Assembly (NCBI GenBank): GCA_964427155.1
Contig: CAYRSC010000014.1
Span: 54,300 to 118,299, forward strand
DNA length: 64,000 bases
Reading direction: 5' to 3'
Source: Desulfothermus sp964427155
GTDB taxonomy: Bacteria; Desulfobacterota; Desulfovibrionia; Desulfovibrionales; Desulfothermaceae
Part shown: positions 44,372 to 53,180 of the stretch, one piece after another
How the letters are laid out: the number at the start of each line of letters is the position of its first letter
Position numbering within the stretch: position 1 is the stretch's first letter
Program-made: the position numbers and the translations under genes
Notes under the pieces: generated by a model
Databases searched by the model: none
Seen by the model: the letters and a program-made list of their open reading frames with translations, nothing else
What the model was told of the DNA's origin: nothing

Positions 44372-44379
44372 TTGCACAA
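44362..44379. promoter_or_regulatory. Weaker Rex-like box over the aprBA -10 region
   Basis: TTGTTACTTTTTGCACAA has outer half-sites TTGTT and CACAA spaced like a Rex box; left half fits the TTGTTAA form, right half the TTCACAA form with one mismatch each. It overlaps the proposed -10, where a repressor would act. Confidence 0.35.
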
Positions 44380-44448
44380 ATTTGAGGAGGATTGGAATTT
44401 AGGTGGGTTAATCCAAAGAAAATCAAAAAAGAATGAGGAGGTAGAAGT

Positions 44449-44934
44449 ATGCCAACCTACGTTAATCCAGAAAAGTGCGATGGTTGCAAAGGTGGAGAAA
44501 AGACTGCATGTATGTATATTTGTCCCAATGACCTTATGATCCTGGATGAGAAGGAGATGAAGGCCTATAATCAGGAACCAGATCAGTGCTGGGAGTGCTA
44601 TTCCTGCATCAAGATCTGTCCTCAGGGGGCAATTACTGCAAGGCCCTATGCAGACTTTGCTCCCATGGGGGGAACCAGTATTCCTCTCAGGAGTGCTGAG
44701 GACATTATGTGGACCATTCAGTTTAGAAATGGTGAGGTGAAGAGGTTTAAATTCCCCATTCGCACCACTCCTGAGGGTTCCATTAAGCCATATGAGGGCA
44801 AGCCTGAGGCAGGAGACCTGGAGGACAATCTCTATTTTAATGAGACCGAGCTGAAAAAACCAAAAGAGGTCCTTAATAAGAAGTATGAGATCCAGGAGGC
44901 CGATCTCACCAAGACATGGAAGATAGCAGGGTAA
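44449..44934 (+). CDS. aprB: Adenylylsulfate reductase subunit beta
   Basis: Electron-transfer subunit of APS reductase with two [4Fe-4S] clusters. The 161 residues begin PTYVNPEKCDGCKGGEKTAC, continue MYICPNDLM, and the second cluster is CWECYSCIKICPQGAI. The C-terminal tail (from about residue 105) wraps around AprA in known structures. GAGGAGG upstream. AprA follows after 81 bases in the usual order B-A. Confidence 0.97.
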   Translation: MPTYVNPEKCDGCKGGEKTACMYICPNDLMILDEKEMKAYNQEPDQCWECYSCIKICPQGAITARPYADFAPMGGTSIPLRSAEDIMWTIQFRNGEVKRFKFPIRTTPEGSIKPYEGKPEAGDLEDNLYFNETELKKPKEVLNKKYEIQEADLTKTWKIAG

Positions 44935-45015
44935 ATCTTATTTTTTGGGGAGGGTTTTGAGGTCTGAACTTATTTGGAGCGTAACTAAAAAGATAAAAGC
45001 AAAAGGAGTAATAAT

Positions 45016-47013
45016 ATGGCACATCTACCAATCAAAGATGAACCCAAGGGAATACCTCTAGCAGAGCCAGAGGTAGTAGAGCTGGAAACTGACGCCCTGA
45101 TAGTGGGTGGTGGTATGGGTGCCTGTGGTGCCGCATATGAGGCAGTACGTTGGGCCGACAAGTATGGGGTAAAGGTCCTGCTGGTGGATAAGGCGGCCAT
45201 GGAACGTTCTGGTGCTGTGGCCCCTGGTCTGTCTGCCATCAATACCTATCTTGGAGAGAATGAACCTGATGATTATGTGAGGATGGTGAGAAATGACCTT
45301 ATGGGTATAGTTCGTGAGGACCTTATCTTTGATCTGGGCAGACACGTGGATAATTCTGTTCATCTATTTGAGGAGTGGGGTCTTCCTCTCTGGGTAATGA
45401 AAGATGGTAAAAGGCTGGATGGTGCCAAGGCAAAGGCTGAGGGGTTGCAGGTAAGAAATGGGGCTAAGCCGGTACGTTCTGGTCGTTGGCAGATAATGAT
45501 AAATGGTGAATCTTATAAAGTGATAGTGGCTGAGGCTGCAAAGAATGCCCTGGGAGAGGATAGGTATATTGAGAGGCTTTTCATTGTGAAGCTCCTGTTG
45601 GATGCCAAGGAGAAGAACAGGATAGCTGGTGCAGTGGGTTTCTCCACCAGAGAGAATAAGGTGTATATAATCAAGGCAAATGGTATATTGGTGGCATGCG
45701 GCGGTGCAGTAAATGTTTATCGTCCAAGGTCCACTGGTGAAGGGATGGGTCGTGCCTGGTATCCTGTATGGAATGCAGGTTCCACTTATGCCCTGTGTGC
45801 TCAGGTGGGTGCTGAGATGACCATGATGGAGAACAGGTTTGTACCTGCAAGGTTTAAAGATGGTTATGGGCCTGTTGGTGCATGGTTCTTGCTGTTTAAG
45901 GCAAAGGCCACCAATGCCAAGGGTGAAGACTATTGTCAGACCAATGCCGCCATGCTCAAGCCCTATCAGGATCGCGGATATGCAACTGGTGCAGTGATTC
46001 CCACCTGTCTCAGGAATCATATGATGATGAGGGAGATGAGAGAAGGTCGTGGTCCTATTTATATGGACACTGCCACAGCCCTGCAGACCACCTTTAAGGA
46101 ACTGTCCAAGGCGGAGCAGAAACACCTTGAGGCCGAGGCATGGGAAGACTTCCTTGACATGTGTCCTGGTCAGGCCAATCTGTGGGCCTGTATGAACATC
46201 AAGCCAGAGGAAAAGGGTTCTGAGATTATGCCCACTGAGCCCTATCTCCTGGGCTCCCATTCTGGTTGTTGTGGTATCTGGGTATCTGGCCCTGATGAGG
46301 ATTGGGTCCCTGAGGAGTACAAGATAAAGGCGGACAATGGAAAGGTTTATAACAGGATGACCACAGTAAATGGTCTGTTTACTGCGGCAGATGGTGTTGG
46401 TGCCTCTGGTCATAAGTTCTCCTCTGGTTCCCATGCAGAGGGAAGGATAGCTGGTAAACAGCTGATTCGCTGGTGTGTGGATCACAAGGACTTCAAGCCC
46501 ACCATCAAGGAGAGTCCTGAAGAGCTCAAGAAGATGATCTATCAGCCCTGGTACACCTATATGGAACATAAGGACGCCTCCACTGATCCCAATGTGAATC
46601 CAAACTTCATAACTCCTAGAAACTTCATGTTCAGGTTAATTAAACATACTGATGAATATGGTGGTGGTTGTGCAACCTACTACATGACCTCTGAGGCCAT
46701 GCTCAAAGTGGGTTTTGAGCTGTTAGACATGCTGGAAGAAGATTCCAAGAAGCTGGCTGCGAGAGACCTGCACGAACTTATGAGGTGCTGGGAGCAGTAT
46801 CACAGACTCTGGACCGTAAGGCTCCACATGCTCCACATTGAGTTCAGAAAGGAGACCCGTTATCCTGGCTTCTACTATCGTTCTGACTTCATGGGACTGG
46901 ATGATTCCAAGTGGAGATGTTTTGTGAACTCTAAGTATGATCCTGAAACAGGTGAGATTACTCTCTTTAAGAGGCCATACATCCAGATAATCCCTGATCC
47001 ATATGCTCCTTAA
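45016..47013 (+). CDS. aprA: Adenylylsulfate reductase subunit alpha
   Basis: FAD subunit reducing APS to sulfite and AMP, or the reverse. The 665 residues contain the FAD fold ALIVGGGMGACGAAYEA, the AprA signatures RSGAVAPGLSAINTYLG and YVRMVRNDLMGIVREDL, and GLFTAADGVGASGHKFSSGSHAEG. Full length for the family. In sulfate reducers electrons come from the quinol-interacting Qmo complex encoded downstream. A strong terminator follows. Confidence 0.97.
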   Translation: MAHLPIKDEPKGIPLAEPEVVELETDALIVGGGMGACGAAYEAVRWADKYGVKVLLVDKAAMERSGAVAPGLSAINTYLGENEPDDYVRMVRNDLMGIVREDLIFDLGRHVDNSVHLFEEWGLPLWVMKDGKRLDGAKAKAEGLQVRNGAKPVRSGRWQIMINGESYKVIVAEAAKNALGEDRYIERLFIVKLLLDAKEKNRIAGAVGFSTRENKVYIIKANGILVACGGAVNVYRPRSTGEGMGRAWYPVWNAGSTYALCAQVGAEMTMMENRFVPARFKDGYGPVGAWFLLFKAKATNAKGEDYCQTNAAMLKPYQDRGYATGAVIPTCLRNHMMMREMREGRGPIYMDTATALQTTFKELSKAEQKHLEAEAWEDFLDMCPGQANLWACMNIKPEEKGSEIMPTEPYLLGSHSGCCGIWVSGPDEDWVPEEYKIKADNGKVYNRMTTVNGLFTAADGVGASGHKFSSGSHAEGRIAGKQLIRWCVDHKDFKPTIKESPEELKKMIYQPWYTYMEHKDASTDPNVNPNFITPRNFMFRLIKHTDEYGGGCATYYMTSEAMLKVGFELLDMLEEDSKKLAARDLHELMRCWEQYHRLWTVRLHMLHIEFRKETRYPGFYYRSDFMGLDDSKWRCFVNSKYDPETGEITLFKRPYIQIIPDPYAP

Positions 47014-47027
47014 AGACTGAGGAGAGG

Positions 47028-47060
47028 AAAGGTGGCAGGTTTGCCTGCCACCTTTTCATT
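47028..47060 (+). terminator. Intrinsic terminator after aprA
   Basis: Perfect 12-pair stem AAAGGTGGCAGG / CCTGCCACCTTT with loop TTTG, followed by a T-rich stretch. It starts 14 bases after the aprA stop. Confidence 0.9.
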
Positions 47061-47065
47061 TTTAG

Positions 47066-47124
47066 GAAGACCTTGAGGATATTCGGTGGGGAAGATTACC
47101 TTCAAGGATATTCTCAAGGTCTTC
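47066..47124. repeat. Long inverted repeat between aprA and qmoA
   Basis: Arms 47066-47084 and 47106-47124 pair over 19 positions (12 perfect outer pairs GAAGACCTTGAG / CTCAAGGTCTTC, then seven more with two G-U) around a 21-base loop. It starts just after the aprA terminator and has no T-run. The rest of the 311-base gap holds a possible extended -10 (TGGTATATA near 47221-47229) and no gene. Confidence 0.7.
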
Positions 47125-47324
47125 TTAAAGTGTATAGGGAAGAGGTAATCTCTTGTCTCTCTATTGCTATTACGGTGATTTTCAGGTAAATCAATTGCCA
47201 GCCAGTCCTGGGAGGGATTGTGGTATATATTTTTTTCGGTCTGGCAGGATGGGAATAGGTGTAGTTGGTTAGATGACCAGGATGAGGCAGTTAGTTAAGT
47301 AGTTGAGTTTATAGGGAGGATGAA

Positions 47325-48563
47325 ATGTCAAAGAGTATTTTAGTAATCGGGGGAGGCTTCAGTGGTATCACTGCCGCTCTTGAGGCGGCAGAGGTGGGCC
47401 ATGAAGTCTATCTCGTAGAAAAGAGACCCTTTTTAGGCGGTAGGGTGATGCAGTTAAACAAGTATTTTCCAAAGCTGTGTCCCCCTTCCTGTGGTCTTGA
47501 GATCCAGTTTCAGAGGATCAAGAAGAATCCCAACATCAGGTGTTTTACCCTGGCAGAGGTGGTCTCGGTGAGTGGAAAGGCCGGGGATTATGAGGTGGTA
47601 GTTAGATTAAAACCCCGTTATACTGCGCCCACCAGTGTGGATTTGAGTGGTCTTGCTGAAAAGCTATCTCAGAATGTAAAGAATGAGTTTGAGTTTGGTC
47701 TAAACAGCAGGAAGGCCCTCTATATGGATGTACCCTTTGCCTATCCCAGCAGATATGTACTAGATGTGGAACACGTCTCTGAGGAGGATAAAAAACTCCT
47801 TTCCAAGAGTCCCTTTATCAACCTGGGAGAGAAGGAAAAGACCATCACCTTAAATGTGGGTAGCATTGTGGTTGCCACAGGGTGGAAGCCCTATGATGTA
47901 ACCAGACTCACTAACCTGGGGGCAGGCAGTATTGCCAACTGTATCACCAATATGCAGATGGAGAGACTGGCCTCTCCCTGTGGTCCCACCAATGGGAAGA
48001 TAGTGAGACCTTCTGATGGTGAGGCCCCCAGAAAGATAGCCTTTGTTCAGTGTGCAGGCTCTAGGGACGAGAATCATCTCTCTTATTGTTCTTATATCTG
48101 TTGTATGGCCTCGTTGAAACAGGCCAGATATGTGAGGGAACAATACCCGGATGCTGAGGTTACTATCTTTTATATAGATCTCAGGACACCTGGTCGTTAT
48201 GAGAATTTTGCCCAGAAGGTGCTGGCGGATGAAAAGGTGAAGGCCATAAAGGGTAAGGTTGCCCAGGTGGAGGAAGATATTGCCACAGGAGGAGTATGGG
48301 TAACTGCAGAGGATGCCATTTCAGGGAATAAGATAACAGAGATGTATGATCTGGTGGTCCTTGCCACTGGTATGCAGCCCTCTCTGGCAGGAGAGAAATT
48401 GCCCTTTGATATAGATATGGATGAAGAGGGTTTTGTTTTTGATATGCAGGATAAGGGAATATTTGTGGCAGGTTGTGCTGCAGAACCTCTAGATGTGATG
48501 AAATCGGCTCAATCTGGAACTGCTGCAGCGATGAAAGCCATACAAACGGTAAGAGGGAGGTAA
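47325..48563 (+). CDS. qmoA: Quinone-interacting membrane-bound oxidoreductase subunit QmoA
   Basis: HdrA-like FAD protein of the Qmo complex that links the menaquinone pool to APS reductase. The 412 residues begin ILVIGGGFSGITAALEA and contain PFLGGRVMQLNKYFPKLCPPSCG, VGSIVVATGWKPYD and QCAGSRDENHLSYCSYICCM, the HdrA-type cysteine segment. GGGAGGATGAA precedes the ATG. The stop is two bases from the qmoB start. Confidence 0.95.
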   Translation: MSKSILVIGGGFSGITAALEAAEVGHEVYLVEKRPFLGGRVMQLNKYFPKLCPPSCGLEIQFQRIKKNPNIRCFTLAEVVSVSGKAGDYEVVVRLKPRYTAPTSVDLSGLAEKLSQNVKNEFEFGLNSRKALYMDVPFAYPSRYVLDVEHVSEEDKKLLSKSPFINLGEKEKTITLNVGSIVVATGWKPYDVTRLTNLGAGSIANCITNMQMERLASPCGPTNGKIVRPSDGEAPRKIAFVQCAGSRDENHLSYCSYICCMASLKQARYVREQYPDAEVTIFYIDLRTPGRYENFAQKVLADEKVKAIKGKVAQVEEDIATGGVWVTAEDAISGNKITEMYDLVVLATGMQPSLAGEKLPFDIDMDEEGFVFDMQDKGIFVAGCAAEPLDVMKSAQSGTAAAMKAIQTVRGR

Positions 48564-48565
48564 CT

Positions 48566-50875
48566 ATGGCCGAGAAAATCGGTGTATACATAGACAAAGC
48601 AACCCTGGATCCATATCTGGATCTGGATAAGTTGGTGGAAAAGATAAAAAACAGATGGGGTGACGCCTGTCCGGTGGTAAAGGTCCTTCCCCTGGTGGCC
48701 AGTGAGGAGGGTCGCAAGGAGATCCAGAAAGACCTGGAGGCAGGTAGCATAGATGGGGTCTCTGTGGTGGGGCCTTCCCCACGGGTGGATACAGAGTATT
48801 TTGATTTTGGTCCTTCTGTGGTGGTGGATAGGGTAAATCTCAGGGAGCAGGGAGTGTGGGCCTATAAGAATCCCGATGGGACCCCTTTGAAAGAAGGGGA
48901 GGAAGCCCCTGAGCTCTTCTGGGACCTGGTGATGGACTATATAAATATGTCAGTAATAAAGCTTCAAAAGAGTCAGGCCCCTGAGGGAGAGGCCCTTGAG
49001 ACAGAAAAGACCATTCTGGTCTTGGGTGGTGGATGGACGGGCATTCATGCGGCCCTGGCAGTGGCAGGGGCTGGTTATAAGGCGGTGCTGGTAGAAAAGG
49101 AAGCAGAGCTTGGGGGATATGCCGCAAGGTTGTATAAGAGTTTTCCCATAAATCCGCCTTATACACGGGCTGAGGACCCGCATGTTGCTGAGAAGATTGA
49201 GGCGGTTAAGTCCAACAAGGATATAAAGGTATATACCAAAACTTCCCTGGAGAAACTTTCAGGTCAGCCCGGTCAATATACCGCTTATCTCAAGACCCCT
49301 TCTGGTGAGGAAGAGGTAAAGGTGGGTTCTGTGGTGGTGGCCACAGGATGGAAGCCCATGGATAGCAAATATCTGGAACCATTTGGATATGGTAAGATAA
49401 AGAATGTGGTGACCACCCTGGAATTTGAGGACATGGCCAAGAAGGGAGAGATAAAGAGACCCAGCGATGGGGGTGTCCCTCAGAGTGTTTTATTTGTGCT
49501 AGGGGCCTCTGATCTCATGGAGGATATTGCAAAGAGGGAAGAAGAGGAGAGGCTAAAGAAAGAGGAAGAGGCGGAGAAAGAGGAGGTCCAGGAAGGGGAA
49601 GAAGAGGTTCAGGTGGAAGAGAAGTTTGAGCCCATTGAGACCTATAAACACATGCAATATACCTCTGAGGTGACCTCTCTAACCGCCTTAAAACAGGCAG
49701 GTTATGTTAGGGAGATGCTCCCTGATTCTGTGGCATATATTATATACGAACACATGATGACCCCTGGGGTATATGAGCTTTATTATAAGAGTGCTCAGGA
49801 TGACCCTGGAATTATGCTCACCAAAGGGAGGGTCACCTCTATTTATGCAGGTAATGGGGATGAGGTAATAGTGAGGATTGAGGATAATCTTTTGGGAGAG
49901 ACCATAGAGGTGGAGGCAGATCTGGTGGTAGTGCCCACTGGCTTTGTTCCCACCACGGCATTGGAGCCTGTTATAAATCTGGAATACAGACAGGGACCGG
50001 CTTTTCCAGACCTGGACCTTTTTGATGGCTATGCAGATTCTAATTATATCTGTTTTCCCTATGAGACCAGGAGGACAGGGATATACGCAGCAGGGCCGGT
50101 GAGACAGCCCATGACCCTGGCAAAGGCGGCCTCAGACGCATATGGTGCCGCTCTAAAGGCTATTCAGTGTATAGAATCGGTAAACAGAGGAGTGGCAGTA
50201 CATCCCCGTTCTGGCGACCTTTCCTATCCCAAGTTTAATTTTGTAAGGTGCACCCAGTGTAAGAGGTGTACAGAGGAGTGTCCCTTTGGGGCCCTGGATG
50301 ATGATGAGAAGGGGACTCCCAAGCCAAATGTGGGAAGATGTAGGAGATGTGGGACCTGTATGGGTGCGTGTCCAGAGAGGGTTATCTCTTTTGATAACTA
50401 TAGCGTGGGACAGATAGGTTCCATGATTACCTCTATTCGGGTCCCTGACAATATGGATGAGGAAGGACCAAGGATCCTGGTTTTGGCCTGTGAGAATGAT
50501 GCATATCCTGCGCTGGATATGGCCGCGAGGAGAGGACGCAGGTGGAGTCCGTATGTGAGGATTATCCCTGTGAGGTGCCTGGGTTCTGTAAATACCATCT
50601 GGATAGCAGATGCCATGAGTAAAGGAAATGATGGGTGCCTGTTGCTGGGATGTAAATATGGGGAAGATTATCAGTGTCATTTCGTGAAGGGTTCTGAACT
50701 GTGTAACAGGAGGATGATAAATATAGGAGAGACCCTGGATAGGCTGGGGGTGGAACTTGAGAGGGTGAGACAGGAACAGGTTGCCATAGATGACTATGAC
50801 AGGATTCCTGAGATAATTGATAGTTTTGTTGAGGACATTATAAAACTCGGTCCCAATCCGTTTAAGGGATATTAG
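48566..50875 (+). CDS. qmoB: Qmo complex subunit QmoB
   Basis: HdrA-like flavoprotein fused to an MvhD domain, 769 residues. The N-terminal 140 residues are a separate segment; then FAD fold ILVLGGGWTGIHAALAV, an acidic coiled insertion of about 40 residues near 320-360 (rich in Glu and Lys) where QmoA has its cysteine motif, two ferredoxin clusters (CTQCKRCTEECP, CRRCGTCMGACP), and a C-terminal MvhD-like part with GCKYGEDYQCHFVKG. ATG 48566 after GGGAGG of the qmoA end is chosen; an earlier in-frame start would lie inside qmoA. Confidence 0.93.
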   Translation: MAEKIGVYIDKATLDPYLDLDKLVEKIKNRWGDACPVVKVLPLVASEEGRKEIQKDLEAGSIDGVSVVGPSPRVDTEYFDFGPSVVVDRVNLREQGVWAYKNPDGTPLKEGEEAPELFWDLVMDYINMSVIKLQKSQAPEGEALETEKTILVLGGGWTGIHAALAVAGAGYKAVLVEKEAELGGYAARLYKSFPINPPYTRAEDPHVAEKIEAVKSNKDIKVYTKTSLEKLSGQPGQYTAYLKTPSGEEEVKVGSVVVATGWKPMDSKYLEPFGYGKIKNVVTTLEFEDMAKKGEIKRPSDGGVPQSVLFVLGASDLMEDIAKREEEERLKKEEEAEKEEVQEGEEEVQVEEKFEPIETYKHMQYTSEVTSLTALKQAGYVREMLPDSVAYIIYEHMMTPGVYELYYKSAQDDPGIMLTKGRVTSIYAGNGDEVIVRIEDNLLGETIEVEADLVVVPTGFVPTTALEPVINLEYRQGPAFPDLDLFDGYADSNYICFPYETRRTGIYAAGPVRQPMTLAKAASDAYGAALKAIQCIESVNRGVAVHPRSGDLSYPKFNFVRCTQCKRCTEECPFGALDDDEKGTPKPNVGRCRRCGTCMGACPERVISFDNYSVGQIGSMITSIRVPDNMDEEGPRILVLACENDAYPALDMAARRGRRWSPYVRIIPVRCLGSVNTIWIADAMSKGNDGCLLLGCKYGEDYQCHFVKGSELCNRRMINIGETLDRLGVELERVRQEQVAIDDYDRIPEIIDSFVEDIIKLGPNPFKGY

Positions 50876-50887
50876 TAGGAGGGAAAT

Positions 50888-52099
50888 ATGACCATGGTTA
50901 ATCGCATAAAACCCGATCTGGATTTTATAAAGGAACTCCAACAGGTGGGTGGCGAGACACTGAAGAAGTGTTATCAGTGTGCCACCTGTAGTGTGGTTTG
51001 TCCCCTCTCTCCTGTGGATAAGTCCTTTCCCAGAAAGGAGATGATCTGGGCCCAGTGGGGACTAAAGGATAAGCTGGTAAACGATATAGATATGTGGTTG
51101 TGTCATAAATGCGGACAGTGTACAGAGATGTGTCCCAGAGGGGCCAAGCCAGGAGAGCTTATGGCGGCCCTTAGAAATATGGCCTACAGGAATCTAGTGG
51201 GTCCCAGCTTTCTGGGGAGATGGATGAGCTCTGTGAAACATTTGCCTAAATTGATTGCCATTCCAGCTATCATCTATCTTATCATCTGGTTTATCACAGG
51301 AAGCATGCATGGCACTGCCTTTCCTTTGGAGCATGGGAGGATAGACTATAGCCTAATCTTTCCAGGGGATTATACCATAGATCCCATCTTTGGGCTGGCG
51401 GCCTTGTTTGTGATATATTCCTTCTACAAAGGGATAAAAAGACTCATGGAGATATTTGATGCACAGCCCAAGACCTTTGTGGTGGGATATAACAGACCAA
51501 AGAGCATCTGGCATGGCCTTTATGATGTGATAAAGGAAGAGGTCCTAACCCATAAAAAGTGGAAGGATTGTGGGACAGAAGAAGGGGATGATGCCAAGTT
51601 TAAAGGACACCTGGCCCTCTTTTATGGCTTTGTGGCCCTGTTTTTGGTCACAGGGTTTGTGGCCTTTACTCATTGGGGGGGAAAGGTCTTCCCCTTTTTA
51701 AAGATGACCTATCCAATGCCACTGTATAATCCTATAAAGATATTGGCCAATGTAGGTGCTATCCTTCTGGTGGTGGGGCTGGTCCTGTTGACCAAACGCA
51801 GGCTCAACGAGACCAAAAAGGATGCCTCCACCTATTATGACTGGTATCTCCTGATACTTATCTGGTTTATTGCCTTAAGTGGCATCCTTAGTGAGGTTTT
51901 GAGGTGGAGTGGGATTGCATCTTTGGCCTATCCAGTATATTATATCCATCTGGTAACAGTGTTTATGTTGATTGCCTATCTGCCCTGGTCAAAATTAGGG
52001 CATCTGGTATATAGGGTATTTGCATTGGCATATGCAAGGAAAATAGGACGCGTATCCACTGAAGTGGATGAGCAGAAGAATAAACTTTTTGTTATATAA
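50888..52099 (+). CDS. qmoC: Qmo complex subunit QmoC
   Basis: Membrane subunit that oxidises menaquinol. The 403 residues have an HdrC-like N-terminus with two [4Fe-4S] clusters (CYQCATCSVVCPLSP and CHKCGQCTEMCPRG), followed by a cytochrome-b-like membrane part with about six segments, for example LIAIPAIIYLIIWFITG, LALFYGFVALFLVTGFVAF and LILIWFIALSGILSEVL. Twelve bases after qmoB with GGAGGGAAAT upstream. Confidence 0.94.
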   Translation: MTMVNRIKPDLDFIKELQQVGGETLKKCYQCATCSVVCPLSPVDKSFPRKEMIWAQWGLKDKLVNDIDMWLCHKCGQCTEMCPRGAKPGELMAALRNMAYRNLVGPSFLGRWMSSVKHLPKLIAIPAIIYLIIWFITGSMHGTAFPLEHGRIDYSLIFPGDYTIDPIFGLAALFVIYSFYKGIKRLMEIFDAQPKTFVVGYNRPKSIWHGLYDVIKEEVLTHKKWKDCGTEEGDDAKFKGHLALFYGFVALFLVTGFVAFTHWGGKVFPFLKMTYPMPLYNPIKILANVGAILLVVGLVLLTKRRLNETKKDASTYYDWYLLILIWFIALSGILSEVLRWSGIASLAYPVYYIHLVTVFMLIAYLPWSKLGHLVYRVFALAYARKIGRVSTEVDEQKNKLFVI

Positions 52100-52113
52100 A
52101 TAAGGAGGCTGTC

Positions 52114-52782
52114 ATGGCAGAAGCTCGCAAAGTTTTCCCCATGCAGACATTTGTGGCTTATTTAAGGGGTAAGGCAGGTAACTACAATCAGGATGTACTG
52201 GAACTGCTCAGTTTTGTCACCCAAAAACAGGTGGATAAAGAACTTGCCCCTTTTGCATCTGCAATGTCCAAGGCATGGATCTATGAACAACATCCTGAAC
52301 TGGCCCGTTTAAGCAAGGAAGAGGTGAGGGAACTGGGAGAAAATGTATCTATCCTAAGCCTTCCTGCTGATGTAAAGGAAGAGGTGGATGCCATCTTTGA
52401 CAAACTTGCAGAGTACAAGAAGACCATAGAGGAGCAAAAGGCAAAAATAGCAGAGCTAGAGGGTATTTTAGAAGAGAATAAGAAAAAGATAGCCGCCCTG
52501 GAGGCCAAAGTAGAGGATTACGAGGCCCAGATGAAAGGGGAGGGAGAGAAGAAGATAATTGCCTCTGCCGCAAAGGTGGATGAGTATATCAAAAAGGTGG
52601 ATGAACTTCTGGCAAAGATTGAAGAGGTGAAAAAACATGGAGTGGTCACTGTCTCTGGTGAGGGAGCCGTGGGCGGTGAGGAAGGTACCTCTTCAGAGGG
52701 AGCCGCAGAGACAAAGTCCTCAGAGGCCAAGGCAGAGTTTGGGTTTGGAGGAGACCTAAATGATGGAGAGTTTGGTTTTTAG
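52114..52782 (+). CDS. QmoD-like protein downstream of qmoABC
   Basis: A 222-residue soluble protein. The first 85 residues are a helical domain (YNQDVLELLSFVTQKQVDKEL), residues 88-175 form a coiled coil rich in Lys and Glu, and the tail is Gly/Ser/Glu-rich ending EFGFGGDLNDGEFGF with two FGF motifs. A gene of unknown function in this place (qmoD) is cotranscribed with qmoABC in Desulfovibrio. AAGGAGG upstream, terminator downstream, so it is the last gene of the operon here too. Confidence 0.8.
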   Translation: MAEARKVFPMQTFVAYLRGKAGNYNQDVLELLSFVTQKQVDKELAPFASAMSKAWIYEQHPELARLSKEEVRELGENVSILSLPADVKEEVDAIFDKLAEYKKTIEEQKAKIAELEGILEENKKKIAALEAKVEDYEAQMKGEGEKKIIASAAKVDEYIKKVDELLAKIEEVKKHGVVTVSGEGAVGGEEGTSSEGAAETKSSEAKAEFGFGGDLNDGEFGF

Positions 52783-52815
52783 CTGATTAACACTCCTCTC
52801 ATAGGTGAAAGAGAG

Positions 52816-52856
52816 AAAAAGGGATTGACTCCAGGTCAATCCCTTTTTTTGTTTTT
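52816..52856 (+). terminator. Intrinsic terminator of the qmo operon
   Basis: Perfect 14-pair stem AAAAAGGGATTGAC / GTCAATCCCTTTTT with a 5-base loop and a long T-run. Works in both directions in principle. Confidence 0.93.
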
Positions 52857-52882
52857 AAGGTATCCCTATTTTAAGAGATACA

Positions 52883-52911
52883 TTGACGATTTTTTGTGAA
52901 GGTATTATATT
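52883..52911 (+). promoter_or_regulatory. Promoter of the tetranucleotide-repeat leader
   Basis: -35 TTGACG, 17-base spacer, -10 TATATT: a near-consensus sigma-70 promoter. Transcription would start near 52918, about 80 bases before the ACTT tract and 260 before the chemotaxis-type gene. Confidence 0.65.
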
Positions 52912-52980
52912 AAAATTTAACTCTGGTTTTGGACAAAAAATACATAAAAAACAGTAAGTTGTCTTAATAAGTTGAAAAAT

Positions 52981-53169
<189 letters not shown>

Positions 53170-53180
53170 GAGGTGGTCTT

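Noticed and set aside
45364..46569. 401-codon ORF antisense to aprA
   Set aside because: No ribosome site; the composition (many His, Thr, Gly, Leu) is that of a shadow of the well-supported aprA frame.
52894..52911. Rex-like half-site TTGTGAA in the leader promoter
   Set aside because: Only the left half is present; the right half does not fit.
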